Shown here piece by piece: positions 7,935-17,530 of a stretch of 64,000 nt of DNA. This DNA is from Thalassobacillus devorans (GTDB lineage: Bacteria; Bacillota; Bacilli; Bacillales; Halobacillaceae), in assembly GCF_011761345.1 (NCBI RefSeq), contig NZ_JAASRY010000006.1, forward strand, positions 124,001-188,000, written 5' to 3'. The translations under genes and the position numbers were made by a program. Position 1 is the stretch's first letter; each line of letters starts with the position of its first letter. Below the pieces are notes generated by a model that was given only the letters and a program-made list of their open reading frames with translations, was not told the DNA's origin and did not search any database.

Positions 7935-7969
7935 AAGCAGGAGCCGGGCTGTTCGCCTGGCTCCTGCTT
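7935..7969 (-). terminator. Rho-independent terminator
   Basis: AAGCAGGAGCC and GGCTCCTGCTT form an 11-bp stem followed on the minus strand by a run of seven T. It ends the transcript of the 22-codon peptide gene just upstream. Confidence 0.85.
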
Positions 7970-7985
7970 CAATTATTTGCTCTTA

Positions 7986-8054
7986 TTAAATCATAGATAA
8001 AATTGCACCGATTACCACAATCGCTCCGATAATCATTAAAATTGTACGGATCAT
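7986..8054 (-). CDS. 22-residue hydrophobic peptide (small membrane protein)
   Basis: An ATG at 8054 opens a 22-codon frame ending TAA. The product is one membrane helix: MIRTILMIIGAI, then VVIGAILSMI. A GAAAGGA ribosome site sits about 9 nt upstream, and a strong terminator follows the stop by 16 nt, which together make a compact transcription unit. Such short hydrophobic proteins in Bacilli include stress-related membrane peptides and type I toxins. No antisense partner is evident here, so I assign no function. It lies divergent to hom. Confidence 0.6.
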   Translation of the reverse strand: MIRTILMIIGAIVVIGAILSMI

Positions 8055-8193
8055 TCATTTTCATCCTTTCTTCACATATCGCTTTCTACTAATAGCTTCC
8101 CTTATTTATGGATAAGTTAAACCTTTTTATATCAATGGGAAAATAAACCACCTCCTATAGAAAGATCTTTTTAAAAAACTTTCTGAAAAAGGG

Positions 8194-8222
8194 TTGTAAA
8201 ACAGCTGGTTCATTACTATAAT
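8194..8222 (+). promoter_or_regulatory. SigA promoter of the hom-thrC-thrB operon
   Basis: TTGTAA (8194-8199), an exact 17-nt spacer and TATAAT (8217-8222) lie 57 nt before the hom start. No T-box or riboswitch is visible in the short leader. Confidence 0.75.
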
Positions 8223-8278
8223 GTCCTTTATACGTAAACGAATGTACTTTCTAAAAATACAAAAGGAGGACAAAGGAC

Positions 8279-9577
8279 ATGACACAAACAATCTCGATAG
8301 GCCTGCTCGGATTAGGCACCGTAGGAAGCGGGGTCGTGCATATTATTGACCAGCATCAGGATAAACTAAAACACCAGGTCGGATGTAATGTAGAAGTCAA
8401 ACACATCCTGGTCAACAACCCGGACAAAAAGCGCGATGTCGTTTTAAACGGTGCGAGATTGACCACCAGCCCTGATGACGTACTGAATGATCCAGAGCTT
8501 GATGTCATCATTGAAGTAATGGGCGGAGTCGAGACGACGAAAGACTATATTGTCCAAGCCCTCCAAAATAAAAAACACGTGGTGACAGCCAACAAAGACC
8601 TCATGGCTGTATACGGGAGCGAATTGCTGGCAACAGCATCAGAGAACAGCTGCGATTTATTTTATGAAGCTTCCGTTGCCGGCGGTATACCAATCCTCCG
8701 CAGCCTTGTGGAAGGATTATCATCAGACCGCATCACAAAAATGATGGGAATTCTAAATGGTACGACTAACTATATTTTGACAAAAATGACTCAGGATGGT
8801 GCTGCCTACGACGACGTCTTGAAAGAAGCGCAGGCACTGGGATATGCTGAAGCAGACCCTACTGCAGACGTGGAAGGAATTGACGCAGCCAGAAAAATAG
8901 CTATCCTCGGCACCTTGGGTTTCTCGATGCACCTGGAATTGGATGACGTATCGATCGAAGGAATATCCAATGTTTCTCAGGAAGACCTTGAATACAGCAA
9001 GCAGCTCGGTTATACAATGAAACTGATCGGTATCGCTGATCGTTCCGGTGATAAAGTAGAAGTAAGTGTACAGCCTGCTTTGTTCCCTGAAAACCACCCA
9101 CTAGCTGCCGTAAATGATGAATTCAACGCTGTATATGTGCACGGGGAAGCAGTTGGTGAAACCATGTTCTATGGTCCGGGGGCGGGAAAGCTCCCAACCG
9201 CAACGGCCGTAGTCTCCGATTTAGTTGATGTCATGAAAAATATCCGGCTCGGTGTGACAGGTAACAGTGCTGTCTTGCCCCAGTTTGAAAAGAACCTGAA
9301 GGATGAGGATGAAATCCAGGCAAAGTATTTCTTAAGGTTGCATGCCAAAGATCAGCCTGGTACATTTTCTGCTTTAACAAACCTCTTTTCCAGCTATGGT
9401 GTAAGTTTAGAAAAAATTCTGCAGCTGCCTGCCAAAGAGGAAGACATAGCAGATATAGTCATGACGACTCATACCGTATCAAAGAAGAATTATCAATCTA
9501 TTCTACAGCAGCTGCATGATCTGGATGTCGTTTCTGAAATCAAAAGCAGTTACCGTGTCGAAGGAGATGAACGCTGA
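8279..9577 (+). CDS. hom: Homoserine dehydrogenase
   Basis: The 432-residue enzyme reduces aspartate semialdehyde to homoserine with NAD(P)H, the branch point to threonine and methionine. A Rossmann motif [10 protein letters not shown] is at residues 10-19. The catalytic domain includes the region around [10 protein letters not shown] (residues about 160-169). A C-terminal ACT domain ([19 protein letters not shown], from about 357) binds effector amino acids. Length matches B. subtilis Hom (433). The ribosome site AAAGGAGG precedes the ATG. It is the first gene of the threonine operon and its stop overlaps the thrC start by one base. Confidence 0.96.
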   Translation: MTQTISIGLLGLGTVGSGVVHIIDQHQDKLKHQVGCNVEVKHILVNNPDKKRDVVLNGARLTTSPDDVLNDPELDVIIEVMGGVETTKDYIVQALQNKKHVVTANKDLMAVYGSELLATASENSCDLFYEASVAGGIPILRSLVEGLSSDRITKMMGILNGTTNYILTKMTQDGAAYDDVLKEAQALGYAEADPTADVEGIDAARKIAILGTLGFSMHLELDDVSIEGISNVSQEDLEYSKQLGYTMKLIGIADRSGDKVEVSVQPALFPENHPLAAVNDEFNAVYVHGEAVGETMFYGPGAGKLPTATAVVSDLVDVMKNIRLGVTGNSAVLPQFEKNLKDEDEIQAKYFLRLHAKDQPGTFSALTNLFSSYGVSLEKILQLPAKEEDIADIVMTTHTVSKKNYQSILQQLHDLDVVSEIKSSYRVEGDER

Positions 9578-10638
9578 TGAACTGGAAAGGCCTGCTTCAT
9601 CAATACGAAGAATATTTACCAATCAATGAAAAGACACCGAAACTATCCCTGTGGGAAGGCAATACGCCATTGATTGCTCTCGATAATTTATCAGAAAAAC
9701 TTGGCGTGGAGCTGCACGTGAAATATGAAGGTCTTAATCCCACCGGATCGTTTAAAGACCGCGGAATGGTGATGGCAGTTGCCAAAGCGAAGGAAGAAGG
9801 CAGCGAAGCGGTCATGTGTGCATCGACAGGGAATACCTCAGCAGCTGCAGCCGCCTATGCCGCCAGAGCCAACATGCGCTGTATCGTCGTCATACCAGAT
9901 GGTAAAATTGCCATGGGAAAGATGGCACAAGCTGTCATGTATGGCGCAGAAATTTACGCCATTAAAGGAAATTTTGATAATGCCATGCAAATGGTGCGCA
10001 ACCTGAGTGAGGAAGCGCCAATCACCCTCGTCAACTCTGTCAATCCATACCGGATCGAAGGACAGAAGACAGCGGCCTTTGAAGTATGTGAACAATTGGG
10101 GACCGCTCCTGACTATCTTTCCATACCAGTCGGAAATGCCGGTAATATTACGGCGTACTGGAAAGGTTTCAAAGAATATCATCAACAAAATAACACCGGA
10201 CTGCCAAGCATGCACGGATTTGAAGCAGAGGGTTCAGCTGCTATCGTAAGAAACGAAGTCGTCGAAAACCCTGAAACACTGGCTACCGCCATCCGAATAG
10301 GAAATCCGGCCAGCTGGGATAAAGCTTTGACTGCCACTGATGAGTCTAAAGGAAAAATCGATTCGGTCACGGATGAAGAGATCCTTGAAGCTTATCACCT
10401 TCTCGCGCAGTCTGAGGGAGTTTTTGCTGAACCAGCTTCCTGTGCGTCAATAGCAGGTTTAAAGAAAGACATCGAAAACGGTCATATCAAAAAAGGTTCT
10501 AAAGTTGTCGCTGTCCTGACGGGAAATGGACTAAAGGATCCAGACTGTGCCATTGAAAACTCCACTTTGAAACCGGTAGTTCTTCCAAACGAAGAAGAAG
10601 TGGTGTTCGATCATATTTTAGGACGTGTCAAACCATGA
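9577..10638 (+). CDS. thrC: Threonine synthase
   Basis: This 353-residue PLP enzyme converts O-phosphohomoserine to threonine in the cytoplasm. The PLP lysine lies in TGSFKDRGM (about residue 60), and a glycine loop ([11 protein letters not shown] near 187) binds the cofactor phosphate. It is the short bacterial form without the N-terminal extension of the E. coli enzyme, as in B. subtilis. It overlaps hom by one base and thrB by four (ATGA), so translation is coupled. Confidence 0.96.
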   Translation: MNWKGLLHQYEEYLPINEKTPKLSLWEGNTPLIALDNLSEKLGVELHVKYEGLNPTGSFKDRGMVMAVAKAKEEGSEAVMCASTGNTSAAAAAYAARANMRCIVVIPDGKIAMGKMAQAVMYGAEIYAIKGNFDNAMQMVRNLSEEAPITLVNSVNPYRIEGQKTAAFEVCEQLGTAPDYLSIPVGNAGNITAYWKGFKEYHQQNNTGLPSMHGFEAEGSAAIVRNEVVENPETLATAIRIGNPASWDKALTATDESKGKIDSVTDEEILEAYHLLAQSEGVFAEPASCASIAGLKKDIENGHIKKGSKVVAVLTGNGLKDPDCAIENSTLKPVVLPNEEEVVFDHILGRVKP

Positions 10639-11561
10639 GTGCCAGCGGGATGTTCACGATCAAAGTCCCGGCCAGCACTGCTAATTTAGGCCCCGGATTT
10701 GATTCTGTCGGCCTAGCCGTCAACCGTTATTTGACACTGGATGTGTCACCGGACAGCCAATGGTCTTTCGAAGCTGAAACTGAAAACTTAAGAGGACTGC
10801 CAGCAGGGAAAGATAACCTAATTTATCAGGTCGCAGCATTTGTGGCCGAGAACCATAAAAAAAGCTCTCTCCCTCCTGTCAACGTTAAGTTAAGCAGCGA
10901 CTTTCCCATGTCTAAGGGGTTCGGAAGCAGTGCCGCTGCCATCGTAGCCGGCATCGAACTTGCTGACTACCTGCTGGATCTCCACCTTTCACTGAAAGAG
11001 AAAGCACGATATGCAAGTCTTTATGAGGGCCATCCCGATAATGTCGCCGCTTCCCTTTACGGCGGCCTGGTGATTGGATGTCATCAGGAAAAAGAAACCC
11101 ATATTGTTTTAGGTGGACGTCCGGAAGTTGATATAGTCGCTGTCATTCCGTCTTATGAAATGAAAACAGATGCTTCACGGGGACTTTTGCCAGAAAGCTT
11201 TCCTTACGCTAAAGCCGTGGAAGCCAGCAGTATCAGCAATGTGCTGGTCGCTTCCCTTCTGCAGCATGACTGGGACCTTGCTGGAAAAATGATGACCGAA
11301 GACCTTTTCCATCAACCTTACCGGACCCAGTCGATTCCGGAATGGGAAACAGTCATGACATTAAAAGAATCATTACCAATCTACGGTGTAGCTATCAGCG
11401 GTGCCGGCCCGATTCTTCTATGCTTCACCCCACCTGGAAAAGGAGAAACAGTGAAACGCAAGCTCGCTTCCTCCTTTCCAGGAGAAGCAGTGGTGGAGCT
11501 ATTACTTCCCGCTGAAACAGGAGTCAGCGTCGATAGCTATAAATGCTCGGCAGCAAAATAA
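10635..11561 (+). CDS. thrB: Homoserine kinase
   Basis: A 308-residue GHMP kinase that phosphorylates homoserine. The first GHMP motif ([14 protein letters not shown], residues about 10-23) and the ATP-binding glycine/serine loop ([14 protein letters not shown] near 93) are visible, with a C-terminal AISGAGP motif. It is the third gene of the operon; a rho-independent terminator follows within 3 nt. Slightly longer than the roughly 300-residue Bacillus homologues at the C-terminus. Confidence 0.95.
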   Translation: MSASGMFTIKVPASTANLGPGFDSVGLAVNRYLTLDVSPDSQWSFEAETENLRGLPAGKDNLIYQVAAFVAENHKKSSLPPVNVKLSSDFPMSKGFGSSAAAIVAGIELADYLLDLHLSLKEKARYASLYEGHPDNVAASLYGGLVIGCHQEKETHIVLGGRPEVDIVAVIPSYEMKTDASRGLLPESFPYAKAVEASSISNVLVASLLQHDWDLAGKMMTEDLFHQPYRTQSIPEWETVMTLKESLPIYGVAISGAGPILLCFTPPGKGETVKRKLASSFPGEAVVELLLPAETGVSVDSYKCSAAK

Positions 11562-11563
11562 AC

Positions 11564-11611
11564 ATACAGCCAGCGTGCAGGAGAATGATCCTTCGCTGGC
11601 TGTATTTTTTA
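11564..11611 (+). terminator. Terminator of the thr operon
   Basis: ATACAGCCAGCG pairs with CGCTGGCTGTAT over an 18-nt loop and is followed by six T. Confidence 0.9.
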
Positions 11612-11682
11612 TGTAAGCTGCTTTATCTTTTGACTTGCATGTTGAATGCTGATAGGTTTTGAATTAAAAGGGAGGCGTTATC

Positions 11683-12162
11683 ATGAGCAATGTGCATGGT
11701 TTTTCAGCAGTAATGATTACAGGAGACGAAAAGTCCCTGGCTGATTTCAAAGGAAAAGTACTGCTGGTTGTCAACACAGCCAGCAAATGCGGGTTCACAC
11801 CCCAGTATGAAGGCCTGCAAGAGCTTTACGATAAGTATAACGAGCAGGGCTTAGAAGTACTTGGATTTCCTAGCAACCAGTTCATGAATCAGGAACCTGG
11901 AACGGAACAAGATATCCAGGAGTTTTGTAAGGTCAATTACGGTGTTACCTTTCCAATGTTCAGCAAGGTTGATGTAAAAGGCAAAGATACCCATCCACTT
12001 TTTCAGCATCTGGTAAAAGAAGCACCCGGAATGGTTTCCGATCAGGTCAAGTGGAACTTCACAAAATTCCTCGTCGATCAAAACGGCAATGTCGTCGATC
12101 GCTACGCACCCCAAACAAAGCCAGAAGATATAGAGACGGATATTCAAAAACTATTGAACTAG
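11683..12162 (+). CDS. Thiol (glutathione-type) peroxidase
   Basis: A 159-residue glutathione-peroxidase-fold enzyme that reduces hydroperoxides; in Bacilli the reductant is probably thioredoxin or bacillithiol, not glutathione. The peroxidatic cysteine lies in [15 protein letters not shown] (C36). The catalytic-site signature GFPSNQF and the WNFTKFLVD segment (Trp and Asn of the tetrad) are present. Length is typical (B. subtilis BsaA/GpO 160). Start ATG follows GGGAGG. It is monocistronic, bounded by terminators. Confidence 0.93.
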   Translation: MSNVHGFSAVMITGDEKSLADFKGKVLLVVNTASKCGFTPQYEGLQELYDKYNEQGLEVLGFPSNQFMNQEPGTEQDIQEFCKVNYGVTFPMFSKVDVKGKDTHPLFQHLVKEAPGMVSDQVKWNFTKFLVDQNGNVVDRYAPQTKPEDIETDIQKLLN

Positions 12163-12167
12163 AATGT

Positions 12168-12200
12168 AAAGACGGGCGCCGGCGAAGTGCTCGTCTTTTT
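12168..12200 (+). terminator. Terminator after peroxidase gene
   Basis: AAAGACG pairs with CGTCTTT across a GC-rich interior, followed by a T-run. Confidence 0.75.
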
Positions 12201-12275
12201 CTATGATACAGCCTTCCTTCTTCTCCTCATACAAGACCTCCCCTTAGCATATTATGGGAAAAGGGAGGTGGACGA

Positions 12276-13745
12276 ATGAAAAAAAGAGCTTATCAGGAAC
12301 TTAACTATCCAGAAGATATGATTAAACTATTAAGAGAAGGGCTTCAGCCTAAGTCACGGCCGAAAAAAGTAGTGATAGCGGGTGCGGGAATGGCTGGTTT
12401 AACCGCCGCTCTTCTATTAAGAAAAGCTGGACATGAGGTCACCATTCTGGAGGGAAATGACCGTATCGGAGGAAGGGTTTTCACACTCAGGCAGCCCTTT
12501 CACCAAGGCAACTATATCGATTTAGGAGCCATGCGTATTCCCGATAACCATGCCCTCGTTTTCGAGTACATACGCCGGTTCAGACTGCCTGTAGCTAAAT
12601 TTGTTAATACCTCTCCCCACGACCTGCTTTTTGCTAATGGTCGTATCGTCACACGTAAAGAATATGAAGAGAATCCGGATTTATTAAATTTCCCTGTGGA
12701 AGATTGGGAAAAAGGAAAGACAGCAACAGAACTGCTTTTATCTGCTGTCCAACCATTCCTCGAATTATACAGTAGAAGCAATGAAGAACAACAAGAAGAA
12801 CTGCGTGAAACATTTGCCCGTTACTCTATGGGAGACTTTCTAAAGAATAACCCGCTCGGTCAACCCTTGTCGGTAAACGCTATTAGAAAAATCAGCGTTC
12901 TATTAGGCATAGAAGGCTTTCCGGAATTCTCATTCGTCGATATTCTGACAGACATCATCTACCCTATTTTCAGTAAGACTACTGAATTTTATCAAATCCC
13001 CGGGGGGAACGACCAGCTTCCAAGGGCATTTTTGCCTGAGCTGGGGGATCGAATCTATCTGAACCAGGAAGTCACTAAAATTATTCAGAAAGATAATGAG
13101 ATATTGTTTCAAACCAAGGACAAGGTGACAGGGGAATCCCATTATTTTCGCGGCGACTTCGGAATCACTACCATTCCATTTACAGCTTTCCAGTTTGTCA
13201 AGGTAGAGCCCAATGATTCTATTTCTTTTGAAAAATGGTCGGTCATTAAAGAGTTGCCCAATATCCCCTCTGTAAAAATAGCCCTTGAGTTCAAGAGCCG
13301 TTTTTGGGAGCAACAACAACTCGGGAATATTATCTCCGATACTCCGATCCGGTTTTCTTATGTACCAAGCTGGGATATTGGAAGTCCCGGGCCCGCCGTC
13401 CTTCTCGCCAGCTATAGTTGGGGACATAATGCTCTCTTGTGGAACAGCCGTCCCAAAGAGGAACATATCCAGCTGGCATTAGATGGGCTTGCGGAAGTTT
13501 ACGGTCCGCAGGTGTACAATGAATTTATTCAGGGAGTCACATTTAATTGGAGTCAAAATCCATTTTCATCTGGATGCTTTACCCTATTTACCCCTAATCA
13601 GGAAGTAAACTATGCGGATATCATCCCTCTACCTGAACAGCGACTGCACTTCGCGGGTGAACATACCTCTTCTTTTCATGGGTGGATCGAAGGAGCGATT
13701 GAATCTGGCATTCGCGCGGCTTTTGAAGTACATAATCGTGAATAA
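12276..13745 (+). CDS. Flavin monoamine / L-amino-acid oxidase family protein
   Basis: 489 residues of the flavin amine oxidase family. A dinucleotide-binding motif VVIAGAGMAGLTAALLLRKAG starts near residue 32, then EGNDRIGGR; a typical FAD C-terminal signature HFAGEHTSSFHGWIEGAIESG is near 458. It oxidises a primary or secondary amine or an amino acid to the imine, releasing H2O2. The substrate is not evident. The location after a peroxidase gene is suggestive, but a terminator separates them. No signal peptide. Start ATG follows GGGAGGTG. It converges on uvsE with only 5 nt between stops. Confidence 0.88.
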   Translation: MKKRAYQELNYPEDMIKLLREGLQPKSRPKKVVIAGAGMAGLTAALLLRKAGHEVTILEGNDRIGGRVFTLRQPFHQGNYIDLGAMRIPDNHALVFEYIRRFRLPVAKFVNTSPHDLLFANGRIVTRKEYEENPDLLNFPVEDWEKGKTATELLLSAVQPFLELYSRSNEEQQEELRETFARYSMGDFLKNNPLGQPLSVNAIRKISVLLGIEGFPEFSFVDILTDIIYPIFSKTTEFYQIPGGNDQLPRAFLPELGDRIYLNQEVTKIIQKDNEILFQTKDKVTGESHYFRGDFGITTIPFTAFQFVKVEPNDSISFEKWSVIKELPNIPSVKIALEFKSRFWEQQQLGNIISDTPIRFSYVPSWDIGSPGPAVLLASYSWGHNALLWNSRPKEEHIQLALDGLAEVYGPQVYNEFIQGVTFNWSQNPFSSGCFTLFTPNQEVNYADIIPLPEQRLHFAGEHTSSFHGWIEGAIESGIRAAFEVHNRE

Positions 13746-13750
13746 GCTGC

Positions 13751-14707
13751 TTATAATTCTAAAGTAGCTCCTCCGATACGCTTCACGCCACGCTTGGCTG
13801 CCATTTCCTCGACCAGCTGAAGCAGTGCGCGATCCTTTGCTTTTGCTTCGACCATTACGTCAACAGATCGGCCGATACGTTTCAAGTCTTTGATCAAAGG
13901 CTGCAAAAAGTCCAGACTCACATAATCGGCATGGCTTCGGAACGCCTGTTCCGACTTAGGAGAGGAAACATGAATTTTCGGCCGATGGCGAGTATGATCC
14001 CACGTCTTCATAAAGCGTGGAAGAATAGCCTCCAGGCTCTCCCCCTCGTCATGATTAGCTATATAATGATGATAATCAAACATCAACGGAATTGATTCCT
14101 GTTCACAGATATCCAAAGTTTCGCCAGCGGTATAGGTTTTATCATCGTTCTCTAAAGTCATCTGTTTTTTTATGTGGTCTGGAAGCTGAATCAGGTTGTC
14201 ATGAAACCTGCCGACGGCTTCCTTTTTATTTCCATAGGCACCGCCTACGTGAATATTAATGGATAATTCTTGTTCCAGACCCATTGCTTCAGCTACGCTA
14301 TAATGGTACTCCATATCCCGCACGGCATTACGGGTCACATGCGGTTTGTCGCTTGTAAATAACGTAAATTGATTGGGATGGAAGCTCGTCCGGATTTCAT
14401 GTTTTTTTACCAACTCACCAATTGCCTCATAAAGCTCCCGGAATGGTGTTATGTAATCCCAGTCCACTTCCTCATGTGTGGCTAATGGAACAATGGAGGA
14501 TGATAATCGATACAGCTTGATTTCATGAGCAATATTATAATGAAGGGCACGTAGCGTATGATGGAGGTTTTTCCTCGTAATTTCATGTAGTTTAGCTTTT
14601 CTTTCCTCTTCCCCTAACTGCTTCCAGCGGGAAAATGTCATTGTTTTCTGCGGAGAAGCATTCCACAGGTTCAAAGCATGAGCGACATAACCGAATCGAA
14701 TGATCAA
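13751..14707 (-). CDS. uvsE: UV DNA damage endonuclease (UVDE)
   Basis: This 318-residue TIM-barrel metal endonuclease nicks 5' to UV photoproducts and so begins alternative excision repair. Conserved metal-site segments are TSFHPNQFTLF, NIHVGGAYGNK, LENDDKTY, FDYHHY, HVSSPK and VEAKAKD. A longer frame begins at 14803, but the TTG at 14707 is preferred. It gives an N-terminus matching the family (M-IIRFGYVAHALNLWNASP) and has GAAGGTG 6 nt upstream; the extra 32 codons have no counterpart in B. subtilis UvsE (320 residues). Confidence 0.93.
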   Translation of the reverse strand: MIIRFGYVAHALNLWNASPQKTMTFSRWKQLGEEERKAKLHEITRKNLHHTLRALHYNIAHEIKLYRLSSSIVPLATHEEVDWDYITPFRELYEAIGELVKKHEIRTSFHPNQFTLFTSDKPHVTRNAVRDMEYHYSVAEAMGLEQELSINIHVGGAYGNKKEAVGRFHDNLIQLPDHIKKQMTLENDDKTYTAGETLDICEQESIPLMFDYHHYIANHDEGESLEAILPRFMKTWDHTRHRPKIHVSSPKSEQAFRSHADYVSLDFLQPLIKDLKRIGRSVDVMVEAKAKDRALLQLVEEMAAKRGVKRIGGATLEL

Positions 14708-14990
14708 CACTTTCACCTTCTCTATATGATAGTACTTGCTCCACGTAAGTTTTCCACTATGAATCCTTTCTAAACCAACATCGCTCCTCCTCATCTCCAA
14801 CATTTAAACAGATAAAACCACAGAGTAATGTAATTCATGTGTTAGGAACAAATACTTATTTATGCAGGCTTATTTTACTGAAAATTCATAATTTATTGTT
14901 AATAACATCCAGCTAGGATATACTGAATTTGGAAAAACCCTCCAACCCGGGAATGGAGATCAATACATTATCATTCAGGAGGTTTCCATT

Positions 14991-16367
14991 TTGAAAAAGA
15001 AACAGTTATTGAATTTAACGCTAGCTGGTGCATTGACATTTTCCCTGATTCCTGCCACAGCATTCGCCCATGACGAGCTAGGTGGAGGTGGAGAAAAAGG
15101 TGAAAACCTGGAAGGTGCGGAACTATCGGTTCCACTCTTAGAAGGAACTAAAAATGTCGGCCACTGGAAAGAAGTTGCTGCCGTAGAACTTCAGGAAGTG
15201 AAGGATGGAGTGAAAAATTCTACAGGTGATGTGTATAGTCACAAGGGCTATGCTTACTTAGGCACTCACTCAGCCAATGGCGGGGAGGGCGGTGTCCGGG
15301 TCTTTGACATGAAAGACCCTGCCAATCCAAAAGAAGTAGCTTCCTTCGCCCACCATGAAGGCACCTGGCAGGAAAAAGTGATTGTAAAATCAGTAAACAC
15401 TCCTGACTTTAAAGGTGACCTTGCAGCTGTCAGCGTGCAAAAAATGGAGACGGGATCAGATGCGACAGGCGGTTTCTTGCTGTATGATGTTACCGACCCC
15501 GAAAATCCAGAAAAACTTGGGTTCTGGGAGGATACATCTGGGGCAAGAGGCACTCACGAACTATATTTGACCGTACAAAATGGTAAACCCTACGTGTTGA
15601 CAGCCAACTGTTATGCTGACTATTATTCCCATGGCGAGCAGATGGACGTTCATTTAGTCGACGTCAGTGACCCGGCGAAACCTGAATCCATCTACCAATT
15701 CGATCCAAGGGATCATATCGAAGAAGTTAGCGATGACAACTATGATGGCTACAACTGGACAGATGAAGACGGAATCAGCCGTGCCGCTTTTGCCCATAGT
15801 GTCATGACAGATAATAATGGTGAAACTGCCTACCTTTCTTATTGGGATTTAGGAACGATTATTCTTGATATCAAGGACCCTGAAAACCCGGTTTATCTGG
15901 GAAGAACTGACTTCGCTCCGACTGTTCAAGGGGCAGCGCATTCTTCCACACTTGCTAAAGGCGGAAATGTTCTGATTGAAACGAGAGAAGTATTCGGTCC
16001 TGTTCGTGAAGGCTTTGAATCAGCCTATGGATACACAATGATTTATGACATAAAGGATAAGGCAAACCCTACCCCGCTAAGTTCTTTTAAGACAGACTTT
16101 ACTGAAACAATACCAGGCGGCGCTACTGTCCATGACCCTAAAGTTAGAGGCAACACCCTTTACCTATCCCACTATTCCGGGGGTGTACGGGCAGTGGATA
16201 TCACCGATCCGGCAAATCCAGTTGAAACGGGAGCTTATATACCTAGTCGTTCTAACATCTGGGGTGTTTATGTAGATCGGAACTACGTCCTCGCTTCTGA
16301 TATGGGCCAAGGTTTGAAAGTATTACAAAAGACACCTGATAATGACGCTCCGACTGAAAGTGAATAA
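14991..16367 (+). CDS. Secreted LVIVD-repeat beta-propeller protein
   Basis: 458 residues with an export signal (basic MKKKQ, hydrophobic core, cleavage near AFA-H at 26). The mature part repeats the pattern V-D-x-x-DPxNPxE (FDMKDPANPKEVASF, YDVTDPENPEKLGFW, VDVSDPAKPESIYQF, LDIKDPENPVYLGRT, VDITDPANPVETGAY). This is the LVIVD type of propeller blade, so a six- to seven-bladed surface or extracellular propeller is likely. The start is TTG with AGGAGG 9 nt upstream. Function is unknown; substrate or cell-surface binding is the usual guess for the fold. Confidence 0.85.
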   Translation: MKKKQLLNLTLAGALTFSLIPATAFAHDELGGGGEKGENLEGAELSVPLLEGTKNVGHWKEVAAVELQEVKDGVKNSTGDVYSHKGYAYLGTHSANGGEGGVRVFDMKDPANPKEVASFAHHEGTWQEKVIVKSVNTPDFKGDLAAVSVQKMETGSDATGGFLLYDVTDPENPEKLGFWEDTSGARGTHELYLTVQNGKPYVLTANCYADYYSHGEQMDVHLVDVSDPAKPESIYQFDPRDHIEEVSDDNYDGYNWTDEDGISRAAFAHSVMTDNNGETAYLSYWDLGTIILDIKDPENPVYLGRTDFAPTVQGAAHSSTLAKGGNVLIETREVFGPVREGFESAYGYTMIYDIKDKANPTPLSSFKTDFTETIPGGATVHDPKVRGNTLYLSHYSGGVRAVDITDPANPVETGAYIPSRSNIWGVYVDRNYVLASDMGQGLKVLQKTPDNDAPTESE

Positions 16368-16374
16368 TTTAAGA

Positions 16375-16511
16375 ACAAAAGCGCAAGCGCCTTGCTCACC
16401 CCCGACAAGCTTAAGACCTCGAGGGGGTAGGCGCTGGAGCTGGATGAAACCCACCGCATAAAGTTATCCACAAAAAGAAAATTTTATAATTTCCTAGACA
16501 TTTAAAAAAGG
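16375..16511. repeat. Dispersed intergenic hairpin element, copy 1
   Basis: About 137 bp beginning with AAAAGCGCAAGCGCC, containing CTCGAGGGGGTAGGCGCT, and ending in a conserved AT-rich tail up to the following terminator. A nearly identical copy is at 42819-43002. Its internal arms (AGCGCC/GGCGCT, CCCCC/GGGGG) fold into a hairpin. Elements with this GCGCAAGCGCC ... GGCGCTGGAGCTGGAT pattern are common in Bacillaceae genomes (from memory). Confidence 0.85.
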
Positions 16512-16533
16512 CGGCCGTTTGGGCCGCCTTTAT
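16504..16533. terminator. Bidirectional terminator
   Basis: AAAGGCGGCC pairs with GGCCGCCTTT. A T-run follows on the minus strand, ending the channel gene; it also serves the plus-strand propeller gene. Confidence 0.85.
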
Positions 16534-17357
16534 TTGTTGTGCTGATTTTCTTTTATCATCGCTTTCAGTTCGGCAATTTCTCTTAATAGCATCTCATGGT
16601 CCACTTCTTTTTTTCCTTCTTTTTCTTTCATCTTCGTTTCATACATTTCATTAACCTTCTGGACATTATTGACGATTTCCCCGACAAACAAATTAAGAAC
16701 GATGAAGGTACCGATCAAGATGAAAGAAATAAAATAAATCCACGACCATGGATCCTCTTCAAATATTGGCCGGAACACACCACTCGCCCAGGATTCCAGT
16801 GTAACTACCTGAAACAATGTCACCATAGATAAATGAAGGGAACCGAAGTACTCAGGTGCCAGATCACGGTATAAAATAACTCCAATCACAGCAAACACAT
16901 AAAACACAATCGCTAGTAACAGAAGGATGTTCGCCATAGCAGGAACGGTTCGTAACAATGCAGTGGTCAGACGCTGCAGTGACGGGCTGACGGAAACGGT
17001 ACGCATTACTCGCAAAACACGAAGAATCCGTAAAGTAGAAATATAATGAGTACCACTGAAAATCAGCACCCCGCCGATAATAATGAAATCGAAGATATTC
17101 CAGCCATTTTTAAAGAAATGCAGCACAGGCCGGTGGGCAATAATTCTCAAAATGATTTCTATGGTGAAAAACCACAGAAAGAACCCTTCTATGAAAACAA
17201 ACCAGTTTTGATATTCCCTGAAAATTCCCGGATAGGTTTCCAAACCTATGGTAATTGAATTGATAAAAATTAGGAATAGTACGGTATTAGTAAAGTAAGG
17301 ATGGTGCACAAAATCGTATAGCTTTGTCCGGACACCTGCTCCTGAATTTTTCTTCAT
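16530..17357 (-). CDS. Voltage-gated sodium channel, NaChBac family
   Basis: A six-helix cation channel subunit of about 275 residues that should assemble as a tetramer. S4 has arginines every third position (LRILRVLRVMRTVSV). The pore filter is TLESWAS, identical to NaChBac of Bacillus halodurans and known to select Na+. The S6-to-tail sequence GTFIVLNLFVGEIVNNV leads into a charged coiled coil (EKEGKKEVDHEMLLREIAEL). The longest frame starts with a TTG at 17378 that overlaps the GGAGG itself, so ATG 17357 or GTG 17360 is the likely start. It probably serves motility, pH or Na+ homeostasis as in alkaliphiles. Confidence 0.95.
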   Translation of the reverse strand: MKKNSGAGVRTKLYDFVHHPYFTNTVLFLIFINSITIGLETYPGIFREYQNWFVFIEGFFLWFFTIEIILRIIAHRPVLHFFKNGWNIFDFIIIGGVLIFSGTHYISTLRILRVLRVMRTVSVSPSLQRLTTALLRTVPAMANILLLLAIVFYVFAVIGVILYRDLAPEYFGSLHLSMVTLFQVVTLESWASGVFRPIFEEDPWSWIYFISFILIGTFIVLNLFVGEIVNNVQKVNEMYETKMKEKEGKKEVDHEMLLREIAELKAMIKENQHNK

Positions 17358-17530
17358 CACGTCTACTGAAACCTCCAATAAATAGGCTTGCTAGCTTTCT
17401 AGTTTATCACAGATTCCTTTCGCAGGTCATGGTTTGTTATCTCTGTGTAACTTTACGATTACTATTTTGTAATAAAGGGGAAGGTATAACTAATAGCACT
17501 CATTCTACTTGTAGGAGGGTATGTATTTTT

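Noticed and set aside
14710-14803. Longer uvsE start with 32 extra codons
   Set aside because: The family begins at the IIRFGYVAHALNLWNASP segment and a GAAGGTG site marks the TTG at 14707.
17324-17530. N-terminal extension of glutamate dehydrogenase
   Set aside because: The extra codons overlap the divergent channel gene, lack a ribosome site and do not resemble the family; ATG 17531 has TAGGAGGG.
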